Of a DNA stretch of 64,000 nucleotides, positions 56,405 through 64,000 are shown piece by piece (the first letter of the stretch is position 1; each line of letters starts with the position of its first letter). Position numbers and translations under genes: made by a program. The DNA lies in the NCBI GenBank assembly GCA_029233925.1, contig JARGOX010000004.1, forward strand, positions 248,001 to 312,000, written 5' to 3'. The notes under the pieces are model-generated. The model saw only the letters and a list, made by a program, of their open reading frames with translations, ran no database searches and was not told where the DNA came from. The DNA is from Rhizobiaceae bacterium (GTDB lineage Bacteria > Pseudomonadota > Alphaproteobacteria > Rhizobiales > Rhizobiaceae).

Positions 56405-57997
56405 ATGGACGATTCAACACCCAAGGCCGATTCGCACAGCAATATTGCCGAATATTCGGTCAGCGAGATATCCGGCTCGATCAAGCGCACGATGGAAGAT
56501 GTTTTCGGGCATGTGCGCATTCGCGGCGAAATATCCGGATATCGGGGGCCGCATTCCTCCGGGCATGCCTATTTTTCGATGAAAGACGACCGGGCGCGCA
56601 TTGAAGCGGTCGTCTGGCGTGGTGTCTTTTCCAAGCTGAAATTCAAGCCTGAAGAAGGCATGGAAATGATCGCCACCGGCAAGGTGACAACCTTTCCCGG
56701 TGGGTCCAAATATCAGATTGTCATTGAGTCCCTTGAACCCGCCGGTGCCGGCGCCTTGATGGTTCTGCTGGAAGAACGACGCAAGAAACTGGCTGGCGAA
56801 GGCCTGTTTGATGAGGCCCGCAAACAGCTTCTGCCCTATATGCCGCGGGTGATCGGTGTGGTTACATCACCGACCGGAGCGGTGATCCGCGATATATTGC
56901 ACAGGATCAATGACCGTTTTCCGGTTCACGTGATTGTCTGGCCGGTGCGCGTACAGGGCGAGAGCAGCGGCGATGAGGTGGCCGCCGCCATCCGCGGCTT
57001 CAACGCGCTGCAACCGGGAGGGCCTGTGGCCCGGCCGGATGTGCTGATTGTCGCACGGGGCGGCGGCAGCCTTGAAGACCTGTGGGGCTTTAACGACGAG
57101 GCCGTAGTACGGGCTGCAGCTGACTCACAAATCCCTCTGATCTCCGCCGTTGGCCATGAAACCGACTGGACCCTGATAGATCATGCAGCCGATGTGCGCG
57201 CACCGACACCCACGGGCGCCGCCGAAATGGCGGTGCCGGTCAAGGCCGAGTTGCAGGCATCTGTTGCGGCTCTGGCGGCACGGCTTTCCGGCAGCATTTC
57301 GCGCGCCCTGGATACGGATCGTCAGGATGTGCGGGCACTGGCGCGTGCATTGCCATCGATTGACATGCTGCTGGCGCTGCCGCGCAGACGGTTTGACGAA
57401 GGCGCCAGCGCTCTGGGACGGGCACTGCAGCTCAATACGGCAGACAAACGACAGCAATACGAGCGCCGCGCAGCCCGGCTGACGCCGGCCACGCTGCATC
57501 GCCAGGTGATGGAAAAGGCACAGCAGGTCAGCGCACTGGCCACCCGGGGCGAACGGCAGATCGAGCGCCGACATGACCATCTGGCAGCGCGGGTCTCGAA
57601 TGCTTCGGCACGGCTGACCTTGCGCCCTGCCCTGGACAGGCTGGCGCGCAGCAGGGAACGTTTGCAAGGGCTGGCCAGACGCTCGGATGAAGTGATGGCG
57701 CTGCATATCGAGCGGCGGCGGCGTCAATTGCTGGAAGCGGGCAGACTGATGAACTCAATGTCCTATCGCAATGTGCTGAGCCGCGGCTATGCCGTGGTGC
57801 GTGGTGCTGACGATGCGACCATTGTCAGCGCTGATGCGGTGTCTTCCGGCGATGGCGTGTCCATCGAATTCATCGATGGACGTGTCAATGCTCTGGTTAC
57901 GGGCGGCACACCTGCTCCCCGCCAAGCCGCCACTGCGCCACAAAAGCCGGACAGAAAAAAATCCGGTGCCAGCAAGGATCAGGGCAGCCTGTTCTGA
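56405..57997 (+). CDS. xseA: Exodeoxyribonuclease VII large subunit
   Basis: A 530-residue catalytic subunit of exonuclease VII, which degrades single-stranded DNA in both directions together with XseB. The N-terminal OB-fold ([25 protein letters not shown]) is followed by the catalytic domain with [17 protein letters not shown] [30 protein letters not shown] and [14 protein letters not shown] long helical region (residues ~280-460) forms the usual coiled coil. A Lys-rich tail ([12 protein letters not shown]) ends the protein. It overlaps the convergent VirJ-type gene by 19 bp. xseB is not here. Confidence 0.96.
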   Translation: MDDSTPKADSHSNIAEYSVSEISGSIKRTMEDVFGHVRIRGEISGYRGPHSSGHAYFSMKDDRARIEAVVWRGVFSKLKFKPEEGMEMIATGKVTTFPGGSKYQIVIESLEPAGAGALMVLLEERRKKLAGEGLFDEARKQLLPYMPRVIGVVTSPTGAVIRDILHRINDRFPVHVIVWPVRVQGESSGDEVAAAIRGFNALQPGGPVARPDVLIVARGGGSLEDLWGFNDEAVVRAAADSQIPLISAVGHETDWTLIDHAADVRAPTPTGAAEMAVPVKAELQASVAALAARLSGSISRALDTDRQDVRALARALPSIDMLLALPRRRFDEGASALGRALQLNTADKRQQYERRAARLTPATLHRQVMEKAQQVSALATRGERQIERRHDHLAARVSNASARLTLRPALDRLARSRERLQGLARRSDEVMALHIERRRRQLLEAGRLMNSMSYRNVLSRGYAVVRGADDATIVSADAVSSGDGVSIEFIDGRVNALVTGGTPAPRQAATAPQKPDRKKSGASKDQGSLF

Positions 57998-58662
57998 TCA
58001 GCGGCCTGGTCCAATGTTTCGGCGATCAGCGCTGCATTGCCATCATAGCGATGGCCGCCTGGAACGGTCACGACCCGGTAGGGTGTCGTTTGGCGGCAAG
58101 CCATATCGCTTTCCCCCTGACCGGTCAGGCACAGCACATGACTGGCGGGCAGAGCGTCAATGGCAGCGCCAACATCGTGGTCACCATGCACAATGCCCAG
58201 CATTCCGAGAAAGGTTATCTTGAATTCGGTGCGCTGGAACGGGCTCAACAGGGCAAGCAGAACCGTCTGGGCACGGGTTTGCTCGTTCATCAAAGGCCAG
58301 GCCAGGGGCAATGTATCGGCACCAAAGGAATAACCGCTCAGTATGACCCGATCACTGTGCCAATGGTCGGTAAAATGGGCGACGATCAGATCGGTATCAC
58401 GGGCCATGGTCTCAGGCGCCTGCTCATACCAGAAGTAACGCAGCGAATTGATGCCGACGACACCGTAGCCCCTTTCGGCAAGCGCATCGGCAAAGCTTTG
58501 AAGCGTGCGGCTCCAGCCGCCGTCCCCCGACCACAAGACCACAATGCCTCTGACATTTCCTTTTGGCTCGGTCAGATGCAGCGGCAAATCCGAAAAGGGC
58601 GCATCAACGGCAACCCTTCCAATGCCAAAAAACAGTAAAAGCGCTGTCAGGATCAATTTCAA
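57979..58662 (-). CDS. VirJ/AcvB-type serine hydrolase, TTG start
   Basis: A 227-residue exported alpha/beta hydrolase with a VirJ domain. A signal peptide ([19 protein letters not shown]) directs it to the periplasm. The nucleophile elbow reads GYSFGAD; the acid may be Asp in VHGDHD, and PGGHRYDG holds the His. The only good start is TTG 58662, which overlaps the mprF TGA in a TTGA and has GGTGA upstream. AcvB/AtvA proteins encoded next to lpiA/mprF hydrolyse lysyl-phosphatidylglycerol in Agrobacterium; this protein is about half their size, with only one domain. Confidence 0.87.
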   Translation of the reverse strand: MKLILTALLLFFGIGRVAVDAPFSDLPLHLTEPKGNVRGIVVLWSGDGGWSRTLQSFADALAERGYGVVGINSLRYFWYEQAPETMARDTDLIVAHFTDHWHSDRVILSGYSFGADTLPLAWPLMNEQTRAQTVLLALLSPFQRTEFKITFLGMLGIVHGDHDVGAAIDALPASHVLCLTGQGESDMACRQTTPYRVVTVPGGHRYDGNAALIAETLDQAADQNRLP

Positions 58663-61226
58663 CGTTTGATCACCTTCATGGGACCACCGGAAATCAATGC
58701 GGTTATATCAAAGAGCACCTTTGGCAGGGCAAACCCTCCCGTGCAGGCAAGATAATGCGGTGACCAGACCGGATCGAACTTCTCCTTGAAGGCGCGCAGC
58801 CCTTCAAAATGATAGAAATCTTCGCCCCGCTGGTAGATCATCGTGCCTATGTGATTCCATGAGGTCGCAAGCCGCTGGTCCGACAGGCCGGCGAGAGGTG
58901 CAGCCCCCAGATTGAACCATCTGTAGCCCTGGTCCTGTGCATACAGCAGCAGTTCGGCAAACAGGAAATCCATCAGAACCGCTGAGATATTTGGCCGATA
59001 TCGCATCAGGTCTATGGACATTTCCTCATGCTGACCGGAGGCGAGAATATTGGCGAAGGCGACGATTTTTCCTTCGTGACGCACAATCGCAAAATCAAAA
59101 TTGATCAGATAGTCTTCCCGAAAATTGCCCAGTGCAAACTGCTTTTCGGATCCCGACTTGATCGTCAGCCAGGCGTCCGAGACCTCCTTGAGTTCGGACA
59201 GGAATGGGGGCACCTCGTCCTTTGCAAGAATGGAAAATTCCAGCCCGTCTCTGGGGGCGCGGCGACGGGCGTAACGCAGATTCTTGTGTTGCCGCGTTTC
59301 CAAGGTGAAATCCGGCAGGGCAACGCGGGCAATTTCGCCAATTTTCAACACCGACAACCCCATATCCAGGTAAAGCGACAGGTTTTCCGCACCGACGGAA
59401 TAGAACGCCGCCCTATAGCCGCCCTGATCGGCCATTTCACGGAACCGCCAGGCCAGCACCGCAGCCTGTTTTGGATCACCGACGGGATCACCCTTGGCGA
59501 TGTAGCTGCCACCGCTCACCCCGTACATCAGGAAGGCGCTTTCATCTTCGGAAACCAGAAAATGCTTATCGCCCAGGAGCGCGAGCGTTGCATCGGATAT
59601 GGGCGATTGTTCGACCAGACGGCGCACACTGTCAGGAACATAGGTGCTTGGGACAATGGGCAGTTTTCGCCTGTTCAAGATCATGAAAAGACCGAGGGCA
59701 AAAAGTGCGGCAACAATCGCGACACTGGCACGCAGAAAGCGCGGTGCGTCTCCCTTCCATGAAAAGGCCCACCACAGCTGGTCGGAATAATCAACATGGC
59801 GATAGGCGAAAAAGCCCAGCCAGACGGCAGCGCCAATCGTTATGGCCATGACGCCAAACCAGAATGGCGTGACGGCAAAAAGGGACACGCCGGAGGTGCG
59901 ATAGAATGCCGAGCGAAACGGCACAAGCAGAATGACGATCACAGCCAGGATGGACGCTTCCTCGTAATCCAGCCCCTTTGCCAGTGCGAAAACGATGCCC
60001 GCTGCCAGCAGTGCAATTGCCAGTTTGAATGCACTTTGCCTGCGTCTGATCAAACCATGGGCGATGACAAGAAGCGCCACACCAACGAGACTGGCCAGCA
60101 GATGGGTGGATTCCACAAATGGCAATGGCAAGACAAGCCTGATCCATTCATGCCGCAATGCACCGGCTGGCAAAGATCCGGAAAACAGCAGGATAAGGCC
60201 ACCAACGAATGTCAGGCCGGCCACCAGTGGCGGGATCAACGGTTCAGAAGCCTTGCTCAGGTCACGGACCGACTGTCCAATGGCTTTACGTCCGGCAGCC
60301 ACTTCAAGAAACAGCAACGTCAGGGCAACAGGAACAAGCGGCAGGAAATAGTAAATGACACGATAAAGGACCAAGGCGCCGAGGACATCGGGACGCCCTG
60401 TCACCCCGAGACCGGCCATGATGGTTGCCTCAAAAACACCAAGACCTCCCGGAGAATGGCTGATCGCACCCAGGATGACCGCCGATATATAAATCACGAA
60501 ATAGCCACTGGCTGAACCAGCGATGTCGGACGGCAACAGAACATAGAGGGTCGCGGCAGAAGCTGCGATATCGACGACGCCGGCAAGGAGCTGCATCACA
60601 CTTGTGGGCAATCCTGGCAGTTGCAGATGCAGACCGCGCATGGAGAGCGTTCGCTTGCCGGTGGCGACCCAGAGAAAATAGAAGGCATATAGTGCCAGTA
60701 TAAAAAATCCGATACCGCTGATCACATCTTCAGGCAATGACTGCATTGCCAATAGGCCGCCCGGATAGAACGCCAGCGCACATCCGATCAGGAAGAACAT
60801 GCCAAGCCAGAGCGACATCCAGGACAGAGCAACGATCTGGCTGATCGGAGCGATTTCCAGCCCCTTGCGGCTATAGACCCGATAGCGAAGGGCCCCACCG
60901 GTCAATACATGAAAACCGGCAACATCCGATATGGCAAAACCGGCAATGCCCGCCCAAGCGGCCGTCGGAAGAGAGACCCGTCCGGGCGCAATTGTTCTGA
61001 CAGCCAGAATCTCGTAGCAGGCTATGGCGACAAAGCTGATGATTGTGGCCGAAATGGCAAGAAGGATCTCATAATCGCTCGTATTGCGAATATCAGCGAT
61101 AACCTCGTCGAGGGAAATATTGATTGTAAAATGATGAAGCAGATAGAAAGCAAATGCGGTGATTGTCACCGCCACGATGGCCGTCACAATGGCTCTGGCA
61201 TTCACCCCATGCTTTTGTTGCGCCAT
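58659..61226 (-). CDS. mprF: Phosphatidylglycerol lysyltransferase-type flippase/synthase
   Basis: An 855-residue inner-membrane protein. Residues 1 to about 540 contain ~14 hydrophobic segments of the flippase domain (SHSPGGLGVFEATIMAGLG is conserved). Residues ~545-850 form the cytosolic DUF2156 aminoacyltransferase domain with GVSGGSYIAKGDPVGDP, RRRAPRDGLEF and NLGAAPLAGL. It transfers lysine (or another amino acid) from tRNA to phosphatidylglycerol, giving resistance to acid and cationic peptides; the rhizobial name is LpiA. It overlaps the VirJ-type hydrolase gene by 4 bp, so synthesis and hydrolysis are co-expressed. The amino acid used is not readable from sequence. Confidence 0.93.
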   Translation of the reverse strand: MAQQKHGVNARAIVTAIVAVTITAFAFYLLHHFTINISLDEVIADIRNTSDYEILLAISATIISFVAIACYEILAVRTIAPGRVSLPTAAWAGIAGFAISDVAGFHVLTGGALRYRVYSRKGLEIAPISQIVALSWMSLWLGMFFLIGCALAFYPGGLLAMQSLPEDVISGIGFFILALYAFYFLWVATGKRTLSMRGLHLQLPGLPTSVMQLLAGVVDIAASAATLYVLLPSDIAGSASGYFVIYISAVILGAISHSPGGLGVFEATIMAGLGVTGRPDVLGALVLYRVIYYFLPLVPVALTLLFLEVAAGRKAIGQSVRDLSKASEPLIPPLVAGLTFVGGLILLFSGSLPAGALRHEWIRLVLPLPFVESTHLLASLVGVALLVIAHGLIRRRQSAFKLAIALLAAGIVFALAKGLDYEEASILAVIVILLVPFRSAFYRTSGVSLFAVTPFWFGVMAITIGAAVWLGFFAYRHVDYSDQLWWAFSWKGDAPRFLRASVAIVAALFALGLFMILNRRKLPIVPSTYVPDSVRRLVEQSPISDATLALLGDKHFLVSEDESAFLMYGVSGGSYIAKGDPVGDPKQAAVLAWRFREMADQGGYRAAFYSVGAENLSLYLDMGLSVLKIGEIARVALPDFTLETRQHKNLRYARRRAPRDGLEFSILAKDEVPPFLSELKEVSDAWLTIKSGSEKQFALGNFREDYLINFDFAIVRHEGKIVAFANILASGQHEEMSIDLMRYRPNISAVLMDFLFAELLLYAQDQGYRWFNLGAAPLAGLSDQRLATSWNHIGTMIYQRGEDFYHFEGLRAFKEKFDPVWSPHYLACTGGFALPKVLFDITALISGGPMKVIKR

Positions 61227-61471
61227 CTTAATTTCCGGTTCCCCAGCCAGTCATTCTCAGATCGCTTGGAGCACTTCAGCTAAAATGCGAAACTGTCTTC
61301 CGGTAAGAATATTTAAAATACAATAACTTACCCTCCAGTAGGATTCAATGAACCGAAATCCTGCTTTGGAAGATATTCAGATGGAAATGCCCGCTGACGC
61401 AATCGCGTCTATCGCTTGCGTTTTTGCATCACCAAATTGGACAGGATGGTCATTTGCACAAATGACAGGAA

Positions 61472-61548
61472 TGGTACGGTTGGGTGGGGTTGAACCACCG
61501 ACCTCTGGATCCACAATCCAGCGCTCTAACCAACTGAGCTACAACCGC
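61472..61548 (-). tRNA. tRNA-His (GTG)
   Basis: A complete cloverleaf of 77 nt including an encoded CCA. The acceptor GCGGTTG pairs with CAACCGT (first pair G-U); the D arm is GCTCAGTTGGTTAGAGC; the anticodon arm CTGGA-TTGTGGA-TCCAG carries anticodon GTG; the T arm is GGTGG-TTCAACC-CCACC. The discriminator is A73. Canonical bacterial tRNA-His has C73 and an extra G-1, and alphaproteobacteria are known exceptions. It lies between the phasin terminator and mprF. Confidence 0.95.
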
Positions 61549-61627
61549 ACAGAACAGCTTCAAATGCTGAGGGGTCACATACGTTCCCTCAGAGGGTTTG
61601 GCAAGGGGGGACTGCGCTCAAAGCACA

Positions 61628-61657
61628 AAAAAACCGGACCCAAGGATCCGGTTTTTT
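61628..61657 (-). terminator. Rho-independent terminator of the phasin gene
   Basis: AAAAAACCGGA (61628-61638) pairs with TCCGGTTTTTT (61647-61657) around an 8-nt loop. It lies 31 bp past the phasin stop, and because of the flanking A and T runs it can work in both directions. Confidence 0.9.
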
Positions 61658-61688
61658 GTTTTCAGGCATTTACCTGCCACTGAGTGGT

Positions 61689-62144
61689 TCAGGCAACCTT
61701 CATTGTCTTGGCTGCTTTTTCATAAGCGGCCTTGCCAGGCTTGGAAACATCTTCAGCAACCTTGCGGGCAGCGTCCTGCAACTGTTTTGCCTGATCGACA
61801 GCAGCTTCAGCCTGCTTGCGGAAGAAGCTGGACTGCAGTTCAATCAGTTCGGCGACAGACTTTACGCCCATCAAGGCTTCAACATGTGAAATCGAGCTGT
61901 CAGCGTTTGTGCGCACTGCGTCAATGGCCTTGAGGCCGAGTTCAACACTGCCAGCCTGAACAGTTTCAAGTGTCTGCTCAACAGTTTTGGTTGCATCTTC
62001 AGCAGCCGTCTTCAGCTTGTCATAGGCTTCTTTTGACTGAGCCAGGCCTTTTTCTGTATATTCGCGAGCGGATTCGGTCATTGTTGAAGGATCGAATGCT
62101 GCAAAGCCAAATACATCGTCTGTTGCGGATTTCTTGGTAGCCAT
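61689..62144 (-). CDS. Phasin family protein
   Basis: A 151-residue amphipathic, largely helical protein that coats polyhydroxyalkanoate granules. The phasin pattern is seen in FAAFDPSTMTESAREYTEKG, VQAGSVELGLKAID and LIELQSSFFRKQAEAAVDQA. It has no signal peptide and no long hydrophobic segment. Strong AAGGAG site before ATG 62144. The promoter at 62214-62242 overlaps a TGCA-rich repeat that could be bound by the PHA-responsive repressor PhaR, and a terminator follows. The codon pattern suggests high expression. Confidence 0.93.
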   Translation of the reverse strand: MATKKSATDDVFGFAAFDPSTMTESAREYTEKGLAQSKEAYDKLKTAAEDATKTVEQTLETVQAGSVELGLKAIDAVRTNADSSISHVEALMGVKSVAELIELQSSFFRKQAEAAVDQAKQLQDAARKVAEDVSKPGKAAYEKAAKTMKVA

Positions 62145-62213
62145 GATAATTATGCTCCTTCTGGGCAGGGTTCACTTGAGAGGAACCCGACGTGTTTGAT
62201 TGATCTCCCAACC

Positions 62214-62242
62214 TATATAGGAGAGTTTATTGTGCATTGCAA
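62214..62242 (-). promoter_or_regulatory. Predicted phasin promoter (-35 TTGCAA, 17 bp, -10 TATATA)
   Basis: On the minus strand TTGCAA (62242-62237), a 17-bp spacer and TATATA (62219-62214) form a near-consensus housekeeping promoter, ending about 70 bp upstream of the phasin ATG. The rest of the 329-bp gap (62145-62473) holds the phasin leader, two TGCA-type repeats and the short leader of the kinase gene. Confidence 0.65.
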
Positions 62243-62260
62243 CATTTATTTTGCACTGCA
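62233..62260. promoter_or_regulatory. Paired TGC-rich palindromes, possible PhaR operator
   Basis: TGCATTGCA (62233-62241) and TGCACTGCA (62252-62260) are two near-identical palindromes 19 bp apart, about two helical turns. The first overlaps the phasin -35 box. PhaR regulators bind TGC-rich sites of the kind CTGCN(3-4)GCAG and are released by PHA granules. The repeats are seen; the regulator is inferred. Confidence 0.45.
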
Positions 62261-62473
62261 CCATAAGCATTAACCCTGTTGTCAGGAAAGGGCCCGGGTT
62301 CAATGGCCTGCGCTGGACCTGTCAGCCATTGCAACGTATTAACAAATTCTTAACTTAACTTCGTAGTTCGCCTTTGGACGCAGAACCGGGGCGGTTCGAA
62401 AGAAGCATTCAGGTTGCTATGACTGAAACAGGTTCAGCCAAGACAGCCCAGTAACAAGGACGCAGGATCAGCC

Positions 62474-64000
62474 ATGCCGACGGGGCAATACCCTTTCATC
62501 GACATCGCCGTTCATGACAAGGTTAGAAATCGCTTTGCTTCTGGTGACGCGGTGGTTGTCCTTTCAGAAACTCTCGATGACATATTGTGGGTCAATGGCG
62601 CAGGTGCAAGCCTGTTTGGCCATGCGGGCCTCTATGAATTCATGGATGAGGGCCTCAATCGTTCTGCCACGTCTTTTCGGCAGATTGAAGCGGCTGCGCG
62701 CAATATCCGCAATGTTGCCAGCGCAACAACACAGACTTTTGCCATGCGCACGGGCAGCGGTTTTCGCCGCCCTGTCCTGTCGGCCACCATGGAATGCATT
62801 GTTCTGTCCGATGGCAATCAGGCGCTGCTGGTGGCCGTAGACAATAGTGAGCCCGTCAAAACCCTGCAGAAGCGGGCTGCCTGCATTCTTGATGGATTTG
62901 AAGAGACGGACACGCATGCAGCCGTGCTCGACGCCACCGGCGCCATTGTTGATGCCACCAGTTCCTTTGACCGTTTGCAGATGGATCCCGCCGAACGCGC
63001 GCGCATTGTCGGCAATGTCTCACGGCCCGCTGTCCGCCTGGCAAAACGCCCCATTCGCACTGCACTCGGTCACCTGCCGGCAGCGATCGCGAGAATCAGT
63101 GACGATCCGCCTTTGCATTTGCTTTTTGCGATCGAAATGTCGATTGGCAACCTCGACCCTCTTCCCGACGGTTCCGATCTGGAACTTGATACAGAAGCCG
63201 ATCTGGAGACGGATAAGGGGGCCGCTGAGCAGCAAGAAACAACAACAGCAGAGTTGACGCAGCCCGACGCATCGGCCGTGCTCAAACCCCTGCCACAATC
63301 ATTGGCGGAACAAAAACCCTCTGTGCTGAACATGGTCAGCGAGGACATAGCTGAAGCCGCGCCGTTTGAAACAGACATGGCGGAACCAATTGATACCGGG
63401 TCGGCCAGCACACCGGAAATCATCGCAGACGATCCCGAGACACCGGCAGATGAGGAGAACGATGAGCCGCAGCCCGTCGTTCCTGTCGAAGAAACAATTG
63501 TGGCTGTTTCCGAAACGTCGGGTCCGCAGCCTGTTTATCCATTGATCGCGGAAGCCGACGGCTTTTTGTTCAACCCGGACAGGCGACCGGTCCGCTTTGT
63601 CTGGAAAATTGATGCGGATGGCGTCTTCCATGAAATCTCTCCTGAATTTGCCCGTGCCGTGGGACCAAATTCCGCAGATGTGGAGGGGCGAAAATTCACC
63701 GATGTCGCCGATGTGTTCAATATTGATGAAGATCACACGATTACCGAATTGCTGCGCAAAAGAGACACATGGTCAGGCAAGACTGTTCTTTGGCCGGTTC
63801 AGGGCACCGACCTGCGCGTACCGGTAGACCTTGCCGCCTTGCCGACCTATTCAAGGGAGCGCATCTTCGACGGGTTTCGTGGCTTTGGCATTGTTCGCTC
63901 CGCAGATGCCGTAAACGATCCCGAGCGCATTGGACTGGCTCTGGTCAATAATCCACGTCACGGGGAAGAGACCCAACGGGCGGGGGCGGGCGTCGACCCC
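62474..64000 (+). CDS. PAS-type sensor histidine kinase, N-terminal part (runs off window)
   Basis: An open frame of 509 codons with no stop before the window end. ATG 62474 follows an AAGGACGCAGGA stretch. The N-terminus MPTGQYPFIDIAVHDKVRNR and the PAS-like LSETLDDILWVNGAGASLFG match the sensory region of Hyphomicrobiales PdhS/CbrA-like kinases as I remember them. An acidic low-complexity linker spans about residues 235-345 (ADLETDKGAAEQQ, ADDPETPADEENDEP). A second PAS-like domain begins near RFVWKIDADGVFHEISPEF (residues ~375-395). The HisKA and ATPase domains would lie beyond 64000, so kinase identity is inferred. No transmembrane segment appears in this part, so it should be cytoplasmic. 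Confidence 0.75.
   Translation, partial: MPTGQYPFIDIAVHDKVRNRFASGDAVVVLSETLDDILWVNGAGASLFGHAGLYEFMDEGLNRSATSFRQIEAAARNIRNVASATTQTFAMRTGSGFRRPVLSATMECIVLSDGNQALLVAVDNSEPVKTLQKRAACILDGFEETDTHAAVLDATGAIVDATSSFDRLQMDPAERARIVGNVSRPAVRLAKRPIRTALGHLPAAIARISDDPPLHLLFAIEMSIGNLDPLPDGSDLELDTEADLETDKGAAEQQETTTAELTQPDASAVLKPLPQSLAEQKPSVLNMVSEDIAEAAPFETDMAEPIDTGSASTPEIIADDPETPADEENDEPQPVVPVEETIVAVSETSGPQPVYPLIAEADGFLFNPDRRPVRFVWKIDADGVFHEISPEFARAVGPNSADVEGRKFTDVADVFNIDEDHTITELLRKRDTWSGKTVLWPVQGTDLRVPVDLAALPTYSRERIFDGFRGFGIVRSADAVNDPERIGLALVNNPRHGEETQRAGAGVDP

Noticed and set aside
61396..61427. Terminator-like hairpin with a T-run (ACGCAA...TTGCGTTTTT) between mprF and the tRNA
   Set aside because: The T-run is on the plus strand, where no gene ends; the stem is short and bulged.
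61348..61683. 111-codon frame on the plus strand over the tRNA-His region
   Set aside because: It reads through the complement of the tRNA and a terminator; not a real gene.

Overview
The window looks like a chromosomal segment of an alphaproteobacterium of the order Hyphomicrobiales (Rhizobiales), probably close to the Rhizobiaceae/Phyllobacteriaceae/Brucellaceae. The reasons are the gene neighbourhoods (hisS-hisZ-hisG; lpxK-waaA-DUF374-DUF4170-cysQ-pmbA; sitABCD; an mprF/lpiA gene followed by a VirJ-domain gene), the alphaproteobacterial RpoH-type promoter plus CIRCE in front of groESL, a tRNA-His with an encoded CCA, A73 and no sign of an extra 5' G, and short dispersed repeats of the kind common between rhizobial genes. 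No prophage, insertion sequence with a transposase, CRISPR array or secretion cluster is visible. Most of the window is housekeeping and metabolic DNA.

Layout. 1-2143: end of a De Ley-Doudoroff galactose operon (dgoK, dgoA, a lactonase). 2329-5089: a phosphohexomutase, convergent with a GGDEF-EAL protein whose GGDEF site is degenerate. 5343-9396: sitDCBA manganese/iron ABC importer on the minus strand, divergent from mutL across a Fur/Mur-type operator. 11474-17610: DUF2093 gene, then a lipid A/Kdo and sulfur-nucleotide block on the minus strand. 17717-21082: a KefB-type antiporter and a MATE exporter. 21280-24983: patatin-like lipase, rsmD, an RluB-type pseudouridine synthase, and tadA. 25103-32325: lipoprotein, ileS, two SDR genes, ribF and a HAD phosphatase. 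32552-35145: heat-shock promoter, CIRCE, groESL, terminator, and a 6.3-copy 55-bp tandem repeat array. 35146-39101: GST, DoxX, two paralogous L,D-transpeptidases, and tag. 39254-42608: hisS-hisZ-hisG. 42632-51282: glycolate oxidase operon glcD-glcE-(membrane protein)-glcF, a LysR regulator, DUF3422, a GntR/FCD regulator and a LysE exporter. 51365-54552: rsmE, gshA and a DUF937 gene. 54609-54909: a MITE-like element. 54913-56347: a divergent DUF1127/LysR pair. 56405-61226: xseA, VirJ-type hydrolase, mprF. 61472-64000: tRNA-His, phasin, and the start of a long PAS-type sensor kinase that runs off the window.

The less expected signals are these. (1) SitC carries a C-terminal DtxR/MntR-like extension, an arrangement reminiscent of chlamydial YtgCR. 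(2) Related short repeats sit at or just past the 3' ends of several genes, and one copy supplies the last codons and stop of sitC. (3) The glcD promoter region and the gntR promoter region share a 10-bp word, suggesting that this GntR protein controls the glycolate operon. (4) An uncharacterised four-helix-type membrane protein is embedded between glcE and glcF. (5) A lipid-modifying pair (mprF plus VirJ hydrolase) could make and break aminoacyl-phosphatidylglycerol. I did not find a convincing wholly new multi-gene system. The repeat elements and the SitC fusion are the best leads.
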